This document shows, piece by piece, positions 33,510 through 41,630 of a DNA stretch of 44,767 nt (positions are counted from its first letter, which is position 1; every line of letters starts with the position of its first letter). The notes beneath the pieces are model-generated. The model did not search any database. It saw nothing but the letters and a program-made list of their open reading frames with translations, and had not been told where the DNA came from. The stretch comes from Paenibacillus_AB hodogayensis. Lineage in GTDB: Bacteria; Bacillota; Bacilli; Paenibacillales; NBRC-103111. Made by a program: the position numbers and the translations under genes. The stretch covers positions 1-44,767 of the forward strand of contig NZ_BAAAYO010000003.1 of the NCBI RefSeq assembly GCF_039536325.1, written 5' to 3'.

Positions 33510-34136
33510 TCATTGGATTGAGCTCATTAGCTCGTAGAAGTATTTAGGTTCATGAGTTTTGTTAAGACGATACCAAGCGTCTAATGTTTTGGGAGAAAAT
33601 ACATCTAGCACTTTTAAAACATGAACAGAAAATTCTAATGGAGCTACTCCGGATGCAGTGATCAATTTCCCATCGGCGACAGCAGATTCCACTTTGTAAT
33701 ATTCTTCGCCCGTGTAAGAAGGGCAAATCATTTTAAGGTAGGCCAAATCATTGCTTGTGTGCCAACGTGAATCTAACAATCCTGCTTGAGCAAGTCCGAA
33801 GGTAGCACCGCAAATTGCTCCAACTACTATCCCTTCCTTTACACACATCTCGGCCATTTTTAATATGGGCACGTGAATAGCTTCTGTCCATGTATTTCCA
33901 CCGGGTAAAATCAGTGCATCTACGCTCTTAATACTGCACTCATCCACTGTAATGTCAGGCATTATTTTCAATCCGCCCATTGTAGTTACTGGAGTCTTTT
34001 CGATCCCAACGGTGACTATTTTTGCTGGAGCCAGCCCCTGTCTGAAGTATCTCCCAGAGTTCAGTTCGGCGGCTACATAACCGATTTCCCAATCGGACAT
34101 GGTATCAAACACATAAAGATATACGGTATGATTCAT
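33510..34136 (-). CDS. DJ-1/PfpI-family protein
   Basis: A 208-residue protein of the class I glutamine-amidotransferase-like superfamily. It has LILPGGNTWTE and the nucleophile elbow VGAICGATFGLAQAG with the cysteine at about residue 109, and an early acidic Glu in SDWEIGYVAAEL. Members act as glyoxalases, chaperones, proteases or regulators; none of these can be chosen here. GAGGAG precedes the ATG by ten bases. No operon partner. Confidence 0.87.
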   Translation of the reverse strand: MNHTVYLYVFDTMSDWEIGYVAAELNSGRYFRQGLAPAKIVTVGIEKTPVTTMGGLKIMPDITVDECSIKSVDALILPGGNTWTEAIHVPILKMAEMCVKEGIVVGAICGATFGLAQAGLLDSRWHTSNDLAYLKMICPSYTGEEYYKVESAVADGKLITASGVAPLEFSVHVLKVLDVFSPKTLDAWYRLNKTHEPKYFYELMSSIQ

Positions 34137-34212
34137 TTTCTAAATGCTCCTCATCAAATTTAGTAAGTACCAGCAACCCTTCATCTGTAATGAGTGGGTA
34201 TCCTTATAATAA

Positions 34213-34249
34213 AACAACTTCACTGACGACTGCTGTCAGTGAAGTTGTT
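34213..34249 (-). terminator. 15-bp perfect hairpin after the WYL remnant
   Basis: AACAACTTCACTGAC (34213-34227) pairs perfectly with GTCAGTGAAGTTGTT (34235-34249) around a 7-base loop. It overlaps the stop codon of the WYL remnant and is followed on the minus strand by TTATTATAAGG. Confidence 0.7.
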
Positions 34250-34709
34250 AAGCTTGATAATATTCCATTAACTCTGAAGCAAGCGCCACAAGCTTATTCT
34301 TTAGATTCTGTGGCTCTATCACTTGAATAGATTTCCCATAGGGAAGAAGGATATTCGGAACATGTGTATACAGGTATTCTTCCTCAAGTAAAAAAATGGC
34401 TTGCGTCGATGTCCGCTCCTGCAAATGATGCTCCAAAAACCAATGTATGCATAAATCATCCAACGCCTCTGCCCTGCCCTCAATAATGAAAGAAATCAAT
34501 CCGGATTTACCTGCTACATCAGGTAACAGATTGTTAATAAAACATCCATGGTTTTTTAACCGCAACCCCAGCATGAAAAGTACTGCATGAGGTTTAGCGG
34601 TTTTTCTGCTTTTCCATACTAGTAAGGAACGCAATTGGAATAAACACGCAGTTTTTTTATGGTGGTTCGACCCTGGAAATAAAACAGTGAGGATTCGAAG
34701 CGTGTACAA
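34248..34709 (-). pseudogene. truncated WYL-domain transcriptional regulator (C-terminal part)
   Basis: Up to 153 codons. The second half (EGRAEALDDLCIHWFLEHHL, ILLPYGKSIQVIEPQNLKNK, LASELMEYYQA) fits the WYL/WCX C-terminal region of YafY-type regulators. The DeoR-like N-terminal helix-turn-helix (about 100-150 residues) is absent, and the frame begins at a TTG without a ribosome binding site next to the IS110 fragment. Deletion by the insertion element is the simplest explanation. Confidence 0.68.
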
Positions 34710-34815
34710 CCCTTTGTTGGCTCTCTTTTACGGAAGGGATGACCACGTACAGAAAAATGGCTATTTTTCCTTCCAGTCCACCAATTGCGTACCTTACCAT
34801 GAAGAGCTTCACTTT

Positions 34816-35277
34816 ATGGAAACCTTAATTACCCATTGTGCCGGCATGGACGTCCATCAAGAAAGTATTGTCGTTTGCACCATGACAGGACTTGCAGGAG
34901 ATACCCCTAGCGTTGACCGTTGAAACCAGAACCTTTTCTACCATGACGAGAAACTTGTTCGAGCTCTTGCAATGGCTTGAATCCAAGGAAATCACTCATA
35001 TTGCCATGGAAGTACCGGCATTTACTGGCGTCCCGTTTACAATGTGCTCGAAGGCTACTTCGACATTACCCTTGCCAATGCCCAGCGCATCAAAAATGTA
35101 CCGGGACGCAAAACCGATGTATCCGATGCCGAATGGATCGCTAAACTTCTCAGGCACGGCTTGATCGAGCCAAGTTTTGTCCCTCAAGCAGACCTTCGTG
35201 AGCTTCGCGAGCTCACTCGCCTTCGGAAGAAGCAAGTGGGTGGGCTAACCGCAAAGAAAAACCGGCTTCAGAAGGTC
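34816..35277 (+). mobile_element. IS110-family transposase fragment, two frameshifts, 3' part missing
   Basis: The N-terminal 150 or so codons of a DEDD-type IS110/IS1111 transposase (full length about 400). Pieces in order: CAGMDVHQESIVVC (34840s), TVETRTFSTMTRNLFELLQW in the next frame (34900s), then GIYWRPVYNVLEGYFDITLA and KNVPGRKTDVSDAEWIAKLL back in the first frame. The second shift is consistent with loss of one A in AAA at about 35011, since the expected EST-G would restore the frame. The first shift lies at about 34890-34920. The serine-containing C-terminal half is absent. 34710-34815 holds only its left flank, with no gene. Confidence 0.85.
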
Positions 35278-35736
35278 TAACACCATGTTTATAGGCATCC
35301 GAACTAATCGTTGGAAAAGCATCAGGATCGCTGATAACCGCATCTGACACCATTTCGAACAGTTCCAAGCTCTCATCCATACTTGCCGATCCTTCCATCT
35401 CCGCCAGCAAGTCTGGCACTCTTCTGAAAATACCGTTAATTTTAAGATACTTCACGTAGTCGATGGCTTTATGTAGCTCGGCTTCTCCATACTCCCAAAG
35501 ACATTTAAGTCTCTGAGATATTCATCGAAACGATCCCGCAGATCGATAACCAAGAAGCATTTCGAAGCTCCACCCTCAAGCTTCGTTGTGAATCGGACAC
35601 CATATGTGCTCTCCGTATATAAAGGATGTTTGCCGTATAATAATTCAATTTCCCATAGATCAGCAACAGGGTTCGCCATTTCCTTAGTTTGTGTGCTAGC
35701 GTCTAAGCTGCTGCGTTCCCTGACCAACTGTAACAT
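35278..35736 (-). pseudogene. unknown gene, frameshifted and cut by the IS110 fragment
   Basis: Starts with a good site (AGGAG, seven bases, ATG 35736). The first about 75 codons (WEIELLYGKHPLYTESTYGV, LVIDLRDRFDEYLRDL) continue in another frame after a one-base loss near 35512: CLWEYGEAELHKAIDYVKYL, then PDLLAEMEGSASMDESLELF and SDAVISDPDAFPTISSDAYK. At about 35278 the reading runs into sequence complementary to the IS110 fragment, so the native 3' end is gone. Family not recognised. Confidence 0.65.
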
Positions 35737-36171
35737 AAAGATTCTCCTCTCGTTGAAGTTTATCGCATCTCAAGTAGGAGTGCGAAGTTTGTCGATTACC
35801 TCTAGGTAAATTCTATCAAAAAATCCTGAGAAGGGGAATCCATAATAAAACAGCGGGTTAATAAGCCGCTACGTCCAAACTACTACCAAGCATAAAAATG
35901 TCACAGAGAAGCCAGTAAATCTGCGTCAATAATTACCACTAATAAAGAATACTAATCGGAGGGTTTGGAATCAGGTGAACACAGCTAACTCCATGAAAAG
36001 TACCCATTTTCCTATAAAAGACTGCTATTTTCAAATCCTAATTCTTGTTATAGATAAAATATACAATTCACAAGAACTTAACTCCTAATTTCATTAAATT
36101 ATAACCGCATACAATGATCACATCACCAAAGAAGCACCAACCTTAAAGAAAAATGCCTCCAGACACAGAAA
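35737..36171. other. 435-base AT-rich gap without a recognisable gene
   Basis: No open frame with a start and ribosome binding site, no tRNA-like or repeated structure seen on either strand. It separates the decayed IS110 locus from the copper-amine-oxidase-N-like gene. Confidence 0.5.
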
Positions 36172-36201
36172 AGAGGTTAATGTTGGTAAGCATCAACCTC
36201 T
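36172..36201 (-). terminator. Rho-independent terminator of the gene at 36215
   Basis: AGAGGTT (36172-36178) pairs with AACCTCT (36195-36201), with ATG/CAT inside. It follows the stop codon by about 14 bases on the minus strand and is trailed by TTTTC. Confidence 0.7.
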
Positions 36202-36214
36202 CTGAGGTACCATG

Positions 36215-37375
36215 TTACTTTTTTATCACTGCGCCGTTAGTAGGTTGGCCGTGAACGACCAGCCCCTTATCGAATAGATCTTGTAGGTCTACCTTATAAA
36301 AATGTCCAGCCTCTGTTGTGTACCAAATATTACTGATTTTAACAACCATGATAGAATGATATCTATTTCCAATGGTAGCTGATACGTTTTTACCCTTATT
36401 CACAGCAATTCCGTCAGCGTGATTTTTTGCAGCAAAAATAGCTGTGTTGTAGCCCATAACATCAAAGACCGAGGAGTAGATGTGGGCTTCACTATAACAA
36501 TCTCTTACCTTATGTACGAGGGAATCAAAAGCCGATCTCTTCGAAAAATCTTCTGAATCAACATTTCCCGGTATGAAGGAGGTAGCCAGCATCGATGTTC
36601 TATATGCATGAGCGGCTTGGTCAGCGGTAAGCCCCGCCTCCAAGAGCGGACCGAATGTACCGTGAGCCAAGGTTAACCCCCTATGCTCATTCGAGTCTGA
36701 AGGATAGTTTGCTGCTCTGTCCCCTTCGTAAAGATACGCTTCAAAAAGAGCTTCAAATCTGCCGCGCGAATCAAGTGGTACGGTATCGATTGTCTTTACC
36801 TTTTCATTTATAATTTCCATGACCTTATCATATTCCGCTTGGTTCTTTGAGCCATAGGTGTGCTTTCCATATAACACTACGATGCCATTGACGCCACTTG
36901 TTATGGTGGCGGTGAACGTCTCAGCGTTCCAATCGACCCTAGCTCCAAGCGCCTCAGATACAAAGCGAAGTGGTACCATTGTAGAACCATTGATGATCTC
37001 GGCTTTTGCCGCTAACTCTACTGGAACCAAGTTGACAAAGGCGTAAGTCTCGTCAACTCCCAAAATAATGGTGGTAGTATCCTTTGTAGCAGTGACTGTT
37101 CGAGTGGCTTGATTCCACTCCACCTCCGCCTTCAAAGCTTCGAATACCCCGCGCAATGGAACCATCGTGCTGCCATTCTTGACAATAGCCGACTGGTCGA
37201 ACGTCTGGAGAACACCGTCTATGACTACGTTAACTTTCTGGTACTGCTGTGATGCAGCTAACACTGTCATTTCGCCAGACTTACTCTGCGCGGAGACTAC
37301 GCCACCTATAGCCAGCATTGATGTCACTAAAGCCGTACTAAGGATTACGGCAACCTTCCTCTTATGATTGACCAC
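36215..37375 (-). CDS. secreted protein with two copper-amine-oxidase-N-like repeats
   Basis: A 386-residue protein. A signal peptide (KRKVAVILSTALVTSMLAIG, cleavage after about VVSA) is followed by two repeats of the Cu_amine_oxidN1 type (NGSTMVPLRGVFEALKAEVE and NGSTMVPLRFVSEALGARVD, about residues 60-165), common in Paenibacillus surface proteins. The C-terminal 200 residues contain VRDCYSEAHIYSSVF, RYHSIMVVKISNIWYTTEAG, a Cys and His arrangement suggestive of a transglutaminase-like domain; this is inference. Start is GTG (37375) with AGAGGT five bases upstream. Divergent from an XRE regulator, with an operator-like dyad between. Confidence 0.78.
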   Translation of the reverse strand: MVNHKRKVAVILSTALVTSMLAIGGVVSAQSKSGEMTVLAASQQYQKVNVVIDGVLQTFDQSAIVKNGSTMVPLRGVFEALKAEVEWNQATRTVTATKDTTTIILGVDETYAFVNLVPVELAAKAEIINGSTMVPLRFVSEALGARVDWNAETFTATITSGVNGIVVLYGKHTYGSKNQAEYDKVMEIINEKVKTIDTVPLDSRGRFEALFEAYLYEGDRAANYPSDSNEHRGLTLAHGTFGPLLEAGLTADQAAHAYRTSMLATSFIPGNVDSEDFSKRSAFDSLVHKVRDCYSEAHIYSSVFDVMGYNTAIFAAKNHADGIAVNKGKNVSATIGNRYHSIMVVKISNIWYTTEAGHFYKVDLQDLFDKGLVVHGQPTNGAVIKK

Positions 37376-37399
37376 GAATATACCTCTATTGTTTATTCT

Positions 37400-37417
37400 G
37401 TGTCGAGAGCTCGACAC
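37400..37417. promoter_or_regulatory. 18-bp inverted repeat, candidate XRE operator
   Basis: GTGTCGAG-AG-CTCGACAC is a perfect dyad with a two-base centre, located between the divergent genes at 37375 (minus) and 37523 (plus), 25 bases before the GTG of the minus gene. Dyads of this size bind small XRE dimers. Confidence 0.6.
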
Positions 37418-37522
37418 TTACCCTACCACACCAACGATTACACTTATTTACTTTTTGTTGAATACTTGATCTGGCATTTGGATTATACCATACTGACAAT
37501 GGTTGTAAAAGGAGTTTTCCCC

Positions 37523-37786
37523 TTGAACGACCATTCATTGATCATAAAGCAAGTCATTGGTAAAACCATTAAAGCTACTCGAATCAAACAGGGATTAAGT
37601 CAGGAGGATCTCGCAGGTCTTTGCCAAGTTGACCGTTCTTACATATCGTTAGTCGAGGTCGGTAAAAACGAACCCTCAGTCAGCAAGATCTTTGAACTTT
37701 GCCAAGGGCTTAAAATATCCCCCTCTGCCTTCTTCAAGATCGTAGAAGCCGAATATGAGAAGTTGAAGCAGAATCATAATGACTGA
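37523..37786 (+). CDS. small XRE-family regulator
   Basis: An 87-residue protein, almost all a Cro/C1-type helix-turn-helix: GKTIKATRIKQGLSQEDLAG, CQVDRSYISLVEVGKNEPSV, then LCQGLKISPSAFFKIV. Starts at TTG (37523) with AAAAGGAG eight bases before; the longer frame from 37364 has no site. Likely a repressor of itself and of the divergent gene through the inverted repeat at 37400-37417. Confidence 0.85.
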   Translation: MNDHSLIIKQVIGKTIKATRIKQGLSQEDLAGLCQVDRSYISLVEVGKNEPSVSKIFELCQGLKISPSAFFKIVEAEYEKLKQNHND

Positions 37787-37934
37787 ATCCTTCAATTCAT
37801 CACTAATTATTTTACTTCAGGTGCATACAGAAAGCTGTTGACTATAATCCCCCATTACACGCCAACTCTAAAGCTTCAACAACGTTTTGCCGATATCTCT
37901 TTATATCAAGCATTGTTTTACGGGGGATGTCGAA

Positions 37935-38627
37935 GTGGATATCAAGCTACAAGTTGGACTGAGATGTAAGGAATTACGTGCACGATCTGGAATGTCCCAA
38001 GAAACACTCTCAGCCCGAGCAGGACTTGATCGAAGCTACATCAGTGGCATTGAGCGGGGAGAACGTAATGTGAGCATTGTCAATATCGAAAGAATTGCCA
38101 CCGCACTGAACATTTCCATTGCTTATTTCTTTTCGAACGAGCGCTTTTTAGCTGAACCAGCCTATCAGCAAAAGGATTTCACCATTCCGTTCCTGGAGCG
38201 GTTTGGCTACTCGTTGGACAGTGACAAGAAGGTGCTGAGTTTTCAAGTCCACGGTTTATTAACAGGCGCTAATGTAGAGTATATGTCCAAGACGTTGATC
38301 GGCATTTGTTCCTCGTTCGGAAAAGACGAACTCAGCATTCTTGTGGATCATCGCGATATGAAGGCTGCAGACGGAGAGATCGCTGTTTACTCGCCGGAAG
38401 TCGCAGAAAAAGCGATACAATTTCAACAAGAACTGACCATCTACGGTAAGAAAGTCGTTGCCTTATGCAACTCTGATTATATGGTTCAACAATTAAACCA
38501 TGTTGCCTTGCAAAGCGGCATTCATGAAAAAGCTACACATCTGTTTAATCAAGATACAGCCATGGTTGGGAAAGCATTCGAGCTTTTGGACATCAACGGC
38601 AACGATCTGATCAAGGCTGCACATTAA
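37935..38627 (+). CDS. XRE-family regulator with C-terminal STAS/SpoIIAA-like domain
   Basis: A 230-residue protein. N-terminal XRE helix-turn-helix (RARSGMSQETLSARAGLDRS, YISGIERGERNVSIVNIERI). The C-terminal about 130 residues (LSILVDHRDMKAADGEIAVY, YGKKVVALCNSDYMVQQL) look like the STAS/SpoIIAA-like fold with an alternating strand-helix order, probably a sensing or protein-contact domain. GTG start at 37935 preceded by GGGGGA at seven bases; the upstream TTG at 37887 has no site. Ends at a hairpin shared with the convergent gene. Confidence 0.8.
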   Translation: MDIKLQVGLRCKELRARSGMSQETLSARAGLDRSYISGIERGERNVSIVNIERIATALNISIAYFFSNERFLAEPAYQQKDFTIPFLERFGYSLDSDKKVLSFQVHGLLTGANVEYMSKTLIGICSSFGKDELSILVDHRDMKAADGEIAVYSPEVAEKAIQFQQELTIYGKKVVALCNSDYMVQQLNHVALQSGIHEKATHLFNQDTAMVGKAFELLDINGNDLIKAAH

Positions 38628-38655
38628 AACCCGCCTGAGCTTTTCAAGGCGGGTT
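38628..38655. terminator. shared convergent terminator
   Basis: AACCCGCC (38628-38635) pairs with GGCGGGTT (38648-38655). It starts directly after the XRE stop and lies 9 bases after the minus-strand gene's stop. Minus-strand T run TTTT makes it a true terminator on that strand; on the plus strand it is weaker. Confidence 0.75.
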
Positions 38656-38663
38656 CGTCATTC

Positions 38664-38951
38664 TCATTCGGTAATCAGTTCTTGTATTTGCCTCGCCATC
38701 CGCAGCCCGTCCTTAATTCCTGCCTGATACATCATCTCCTTTTCAACCGTATTCCGATGATTCTGTAGCTCATCCCATTCCAGCACCAGTTGATACTGAT
38801 CGAAGGAAAGCGAAGCCTTCAAGCGCTCCAACAGGTGATCGCTCTTTTCAACCTCCTGCGGTTGCAATCGACGCATGCTCAATTGATTTGCCGTTTCCAT
38901 AAAACGTTTATCTAAGCCAGCTTGCATCCATTCTGGAAACGAGGGCAGCAT
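38664..38951 (-). CDS. small helical hypothetical protein (DUF6809-like?)
   Basis: A 95-residue, mainly helical, charged protein. The core DHLLERLKASLSFDQYQLVL and AGIKDGLRMARQIQELI ending is a pattern I loosely associate with DUF6809-type small proteins of Paenibacillus. The ATG at 38951 has no good ribosome binding site; ATG at about 38927 (MQAGLDKRF) is an alternative. It follows the 74-residue gene by 27 bases, so one transcript. Confidence 0.5.
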   Translation of the reverse strand: MLPSFPEWMQAGLDKRFMETANQLSMRRLQPQEVEKSDHLLERLKASLSFDQYQLVLEWDELQNHRNTVEKEMMYQAGIKDGLRMARQIQELITE

Positions 38952-38978
38952 CAGAGTTGAGTGGACAACGATCCTTGT

Positions 38979-39203
38979 TCATACCGCCACCTGTAATTCT
39001 GCCTGCTGTCTCAGGCTGGCGATTATAGATTCGCGTTCTGTGCGGATAGCTTCAACTTCTTTGCCGATATCGGCGCGGCGGTCGGGAGGAGTCTGGCGGT
39101 GACCGTGTTCAATTACCAGCTTCAGGTGACGCTGGGTGAGGGAGAGTAAGTGTTGCTCGCTGGCGGGATCGATGTCGAGTTGGTACAGGCGGATGGGTTT
39201 CAT
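38979..39203 (-). CDS. small hypothetical protein
   Basis: A 74-residue protein, hydrophilic and helical (TQRHLKLVIEHGHRQTPPDR, GKEVEAIRTERESIIASLRQ), with AAGGAGG seven bases before the ATG. Not recognised. A similar long helix with a closing coiled coil is frequent in small accessory proteins. It precedes the 95-residue hypothetical gene and follows the amidoligase remnant and its terminator. Confidence 0.6.
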   Translation of the reverse strand: MKPIRLYQLDIDPASEQHLLSLTQRHLKLVIEHGHRQTPPDRRADIGKEVEAIRTERESIIASLRQQAELQVAV

Positions 39204-39258
39204 GGGAACGCCTCCTAAAGGAAGATTTGTTGTATGTTAGCTTCTTTTTGGCGTTATT

Positions 39259-39627
39259 TCAAGTTATCCTCATCGTTTTAGTTGTATTTTTTGGAATGAA
39301 AAAAGCATCTGTAGCGAGAAACTCTGCAGATGCTTGATGGTGTAATGCTATACAATGGACTGCCGATACCAACTCGCATTTGTAATTGTCCGTTGCGAGT
39401 ACGACAGTTTTCCCTTCCTTACGAACAGCATCGACCGATCCGTCCTTCTCGACCTTCCAGATACGATCCTGGGGGTCTGGAATATGGAACTCTTCATTAT
39501 CCCATCCGCCGAATCGGGCAAAGGTCGTGTCAAATACCTCCACCAAGACTTGCGCGGCACGTTCGCACGTAATACCGCTAAATTCGACCTCTACGCCAAA
39601 GGTGAGGTCTGATAAGCCTTCGTGCAA
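39259..39627 (-). pseudogene. amidoligase gene with large internal deletion
   Basis: Starts at TTG (39627) after a strong AGGAGG. The first about 90 residues match the N-terminus of the amidoligase (ATP-grasp/glutamine-synthetase-like) family: DLTFGVEVEFSGITCERAAQ, DRIWKVEKDGSVDAV and the conserved YKCELVS near residue 85. Intact members run to about 300 residues. Here the frame then reads through a terminator hairpin (39303-39335) into nonsense. A deletion that joined the first third of the gene to its own terminator explains both. Confidence 0.72.
39297..39335 (-). terminator. terminator left over from the amidoligase gene
   Basis: AAGCATCTG (39303-39311) pairs with CAGATGCTT (39327-39335). 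On the minus strand the stem is followed by TTTTTT then CATTCC. It lies inside the open frame of the truncated amidoligase. Confidence 0.8.
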
Positions 39628-39792
39628 TATAAACCCCTCCTAGCCAAGAAAATTACCGCCTACTACTATGTGTTTTTTCTCAAACTTTTTAACGCATTTA
39701 TCCGGATTTTTGAAAATATTGTTGAGGAAATTTTCGATAGGTGTGCTATTTCCGATGGATTCAGAGCGAGGAAGGTAGTGATGGACAAATAG

Positions 39793-39820
39793 AAAACCAC
39801 CCTTGGGACGGTGGGTGGTT
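39793..39820 (-). terminator. strong terminator downstream of the small peptide gene
   Basis: AACCACCC (39795-39802) pairs with GGGTGGTT (39813-39820). On the minus strand it is followed by TTTTCT and lies about 70 bases after the 32-residue peptide stop. A near copy, AACCACCC...GGATGGTT, ends the kinase gene at 43694-43717. Confidence 0.7.
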
Positions 39821-39890
39821 GGGTTGGATGCTTATTAAAAATAAAAACCGATACCACTTGTTTGTTGGTAGTGGAAATATGTCGGATGAA

Positions 39891-39989
39891 TTATTTTACC
39901 TCACACAATCGAGAGAGAGCCATACAATCGATTAATTTGACAACGACTAAAGCAACAAAGCCCATCACCGTAGCAACCTCACCGACCAT
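39891..39989 (-). CDS. small membrane peptide, candidate type I (holin-like) toxin
   Basis: A 32-residue peptide, MVGEVATVMGFVALVVVKLI followed by DCMALSRLCEVK: one hydrophobic helix then a basic end. A strong GGGAGGTG lies six bases before ATG 39989; in-frame ATGs at 39995 and 40016 are alternatives. The layout (strong ribosome binding site, very short hydrophobic peptide, long 3' region, strong terminator) resembles type I toxins such as the TxpA/BsrG or 'putative holin-like toxin' peptides of Bacillales. An antisense RNA from the plus strand, as in those systems, is only inferred. It could also be a chance short frame. Confidence 0.4.
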   Translation of the reverse strand: MVGEVATVMGFVALVVVKLIDCMALSRLCEVK

Positions 39990-40085
39990 AGACATCACCT
40001 CCCGAATGTTATCCATTATGCCATGTCCCCGATCGACATTGAATTCCAACCTCTCGATTGGATGAGGCGGGACAATTCTGTTATA

Positions 40086-40733
40086 TCACATTTGAAGATA
40101 TGCGCGCAAATAATCTTCAACACACTTGAATGTCAGGAACTTTTCGTTACGATCTTTCAGTCTCCTCAACCCTCTAACTAGCTTATGTTCAGGAAACTTA
40201 TCTAAGAGTAACTTCAAATTCAAGTGGTTAAGCTTCGTGGTCGATAAGTGCAGGACTCTAAAAGTGAATACATTTTTGTTCTCAATCAAAGCATTAAGTG
40301 CATCTTGCAACTCATCACTTACTGTAACCTTGGGGTACGCGGTTAGGATTGTAACTCCAGTTCCTAAATTCAAGTGTTTTACATCTTCAAAAGATGTATT
40401 AACAAAAATAACATTCTCAAACTTAGCACTCCTAAAGTTACACCCTTCGAGTAGCGCTCCGACAAAAATACAGTTTCTGAACGTAGCCCCCTCAAAATTC
40501 CCCTTCCTTAAGTTAGTCCCAAGAAAGTCAACCCCATCAAAACTAGCCTTCTTGAAGAAACACTTGGTCAGGATTGCACCTCTGAAGTTTACGTTCTTAA
40601 ACTTTGCATTATTAAAATTAACCTGAAATGACCTGCTCTTACAAAAGTATAAGTAGCTATAACTTCGACCGATCTTCGTTGTCTTAAAAGAGTTTAGTCG
40701 ATAAATCTTCAATCTCTTGATAGTTTTTGTCAT
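40086..40733 (-). CDS. pentapeptide-repeat protein
   Basis: A 215-residue protein with about ten tandem pentapeptide-type repeats at residues about 30-120 (NAKFKNVNFRGAILTKCFF, GTNLRKGNFEGATFRNCIFV, GALLEGCNFRSAKFENVIFV), forming a right-handed quadrilateral beta-helix. The last 90 residues are a helical tail (LQDALNALIENKNVFTFRVL, LRRLKDRNEKFLTFKCVEDY). Cytoplasmic; a target is not known. GAAGGTG precedes the ATG by five bases. Confidence 0.85.
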   Translation of the reverse strand: MTKTIKRLKIYRLNSFKTTKIGRSYSYLYFCKSRSFQVNFNNAKFKNVNFRGAILTKCFFKKASFDGVDFLGTNLRKGNFEGATFRNCIFVGALLEGCNFRSAKFENVIFVNTSFEDVKHLNLGTGVTILTAYPKVTVSDELQDALNALIENKNVFTFRVLHLSTTKLNHLNLKLLLDKFPEHKLVRGLRRLKDRNEKFLTFKCVEDYLRAYLQM

Positions 40734-40854
40734 TAGAACACCTTCAATTCTATATTTTCCGCATATACATATTTCACCAAAATGATATGTTGAATCGCGA
40801 ATTCATTCCTTCATCCCTGAGCCAATACTAACATATAGCCATCCTACTCAAGCA

Positions 40855-40889
40855 GACAGCCCTTATTAAGGTATCTAATAAGGGCTGTC
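40855..40889 (-). terminator. 14-bp hairpin after the gene at 40896
   Basis: GACAGCCCTTATTA (40855-40868) pairs perfectly with TAATAAGGGCTGTC (40876-40889), loop of seven bases, six bases after the stop codon. There is no T run on the minus strand, so function as an intrinsic terminator is uncertain. Confidence 0.55.
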
Positions 40890-40895
40890 CACTGC

Positions 40896-41566
40896 TTACA
40901 CCAAAATACTTTTCAATGTAGAGATCCCATGAATCTGACTTATAAGTTCTTTTGGACAATCCATCAGGAACTTTGTGACGCATGCAGGGTTATATAAGAC
41001 GATATGAAGATGACCTTTATCGAAGTCAAATACCATATCTCCCTTGACCCTCCACTCGCGCTCATGCGTCCAATCAGTTATATCCCATTCCTTCGTGGAT
41101 TCGTTATAAATGAACTCATTGTCGACAATTCTCCACCACTCATCCTTGTGAAGAAAATCTTTAGCGGTTTGTGTCTCTTCGTAAATCACTGACCGTGCAC
41201 CATACTCTCTATACATTTGAGATTTTACGAATGAAAGTCCTACCCCACAATAACGTAGTTTTTCTTTCGGGTTTTGACTTCTCCGAAATTTTTCATGTTC
41301 TACATTTTGAACAATAGCGTAGAGTGGAGCATCTTGGAAGCATACGGCTTTTGAATCACCAACAATATAAGCATCTTTGGCGCTTCCTTTCAGTTGCTTT
41401 GTTATTAATATTTCGATTAAGTTATCGAAGCCAGTAGATTTATCTCTTCAAAGGACTTTCCAGATAAATCAATTCCGGCTGCGGGTCTAGTCAAATGAGT
41501 GAGCCGTCCTGTCAAATCCGACCTACTAACAATTCTATTGACCCATGCTTCATAAGTAATTCCCAC
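40896..41566 (-). pseudogene. hypothetical gene of about 220 codons with one frameshift
   Basis: Upstream part: start at GTG 41566 (GGAGA ten bases before) with TYEAWVNRIVSRSDLTGRLT, then DLSGKSFEE. Downstream in another frame: TGFDNLIEILITKQLKGSAK, DAYIVGDSKAVCFQDAPLYA, LRYCGVGLSFVKSQMYREYG, then DEWWRIVDNEFI and DWTHEREWRVKGDMVFDFDK to the end. The join is near 41440. Protein-like throughout, so a single missing or extra base split it, either in nature or in the sequence data. The EREWRV pattern recalls a family of bacterial hypothetical proteins; I cannot name its function. Confidence 0.7.
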
Positions 41567-41630
41567 TGCCAAACCATCTCCTTAATTAATTTACTAATGA
41601 GTCTATTAAATTCACTTTGATAGTTTAGAC

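Noticed and set aside
34687..35164. Two overlapping plus-strand frames as separate genes
   Set aside because: They are pieces of one frameshifted IS110 transposase.
39741..39935. Plus-strand open frame of 64 codons over the peptide terminator
   Set aside because: It reads through the terminator hairpin and has no ribosome binding site.
40126..40626. Plus-strand open frame of 166 codons
   Set aside because: Antisense shadow of the pentapeptide repeats.
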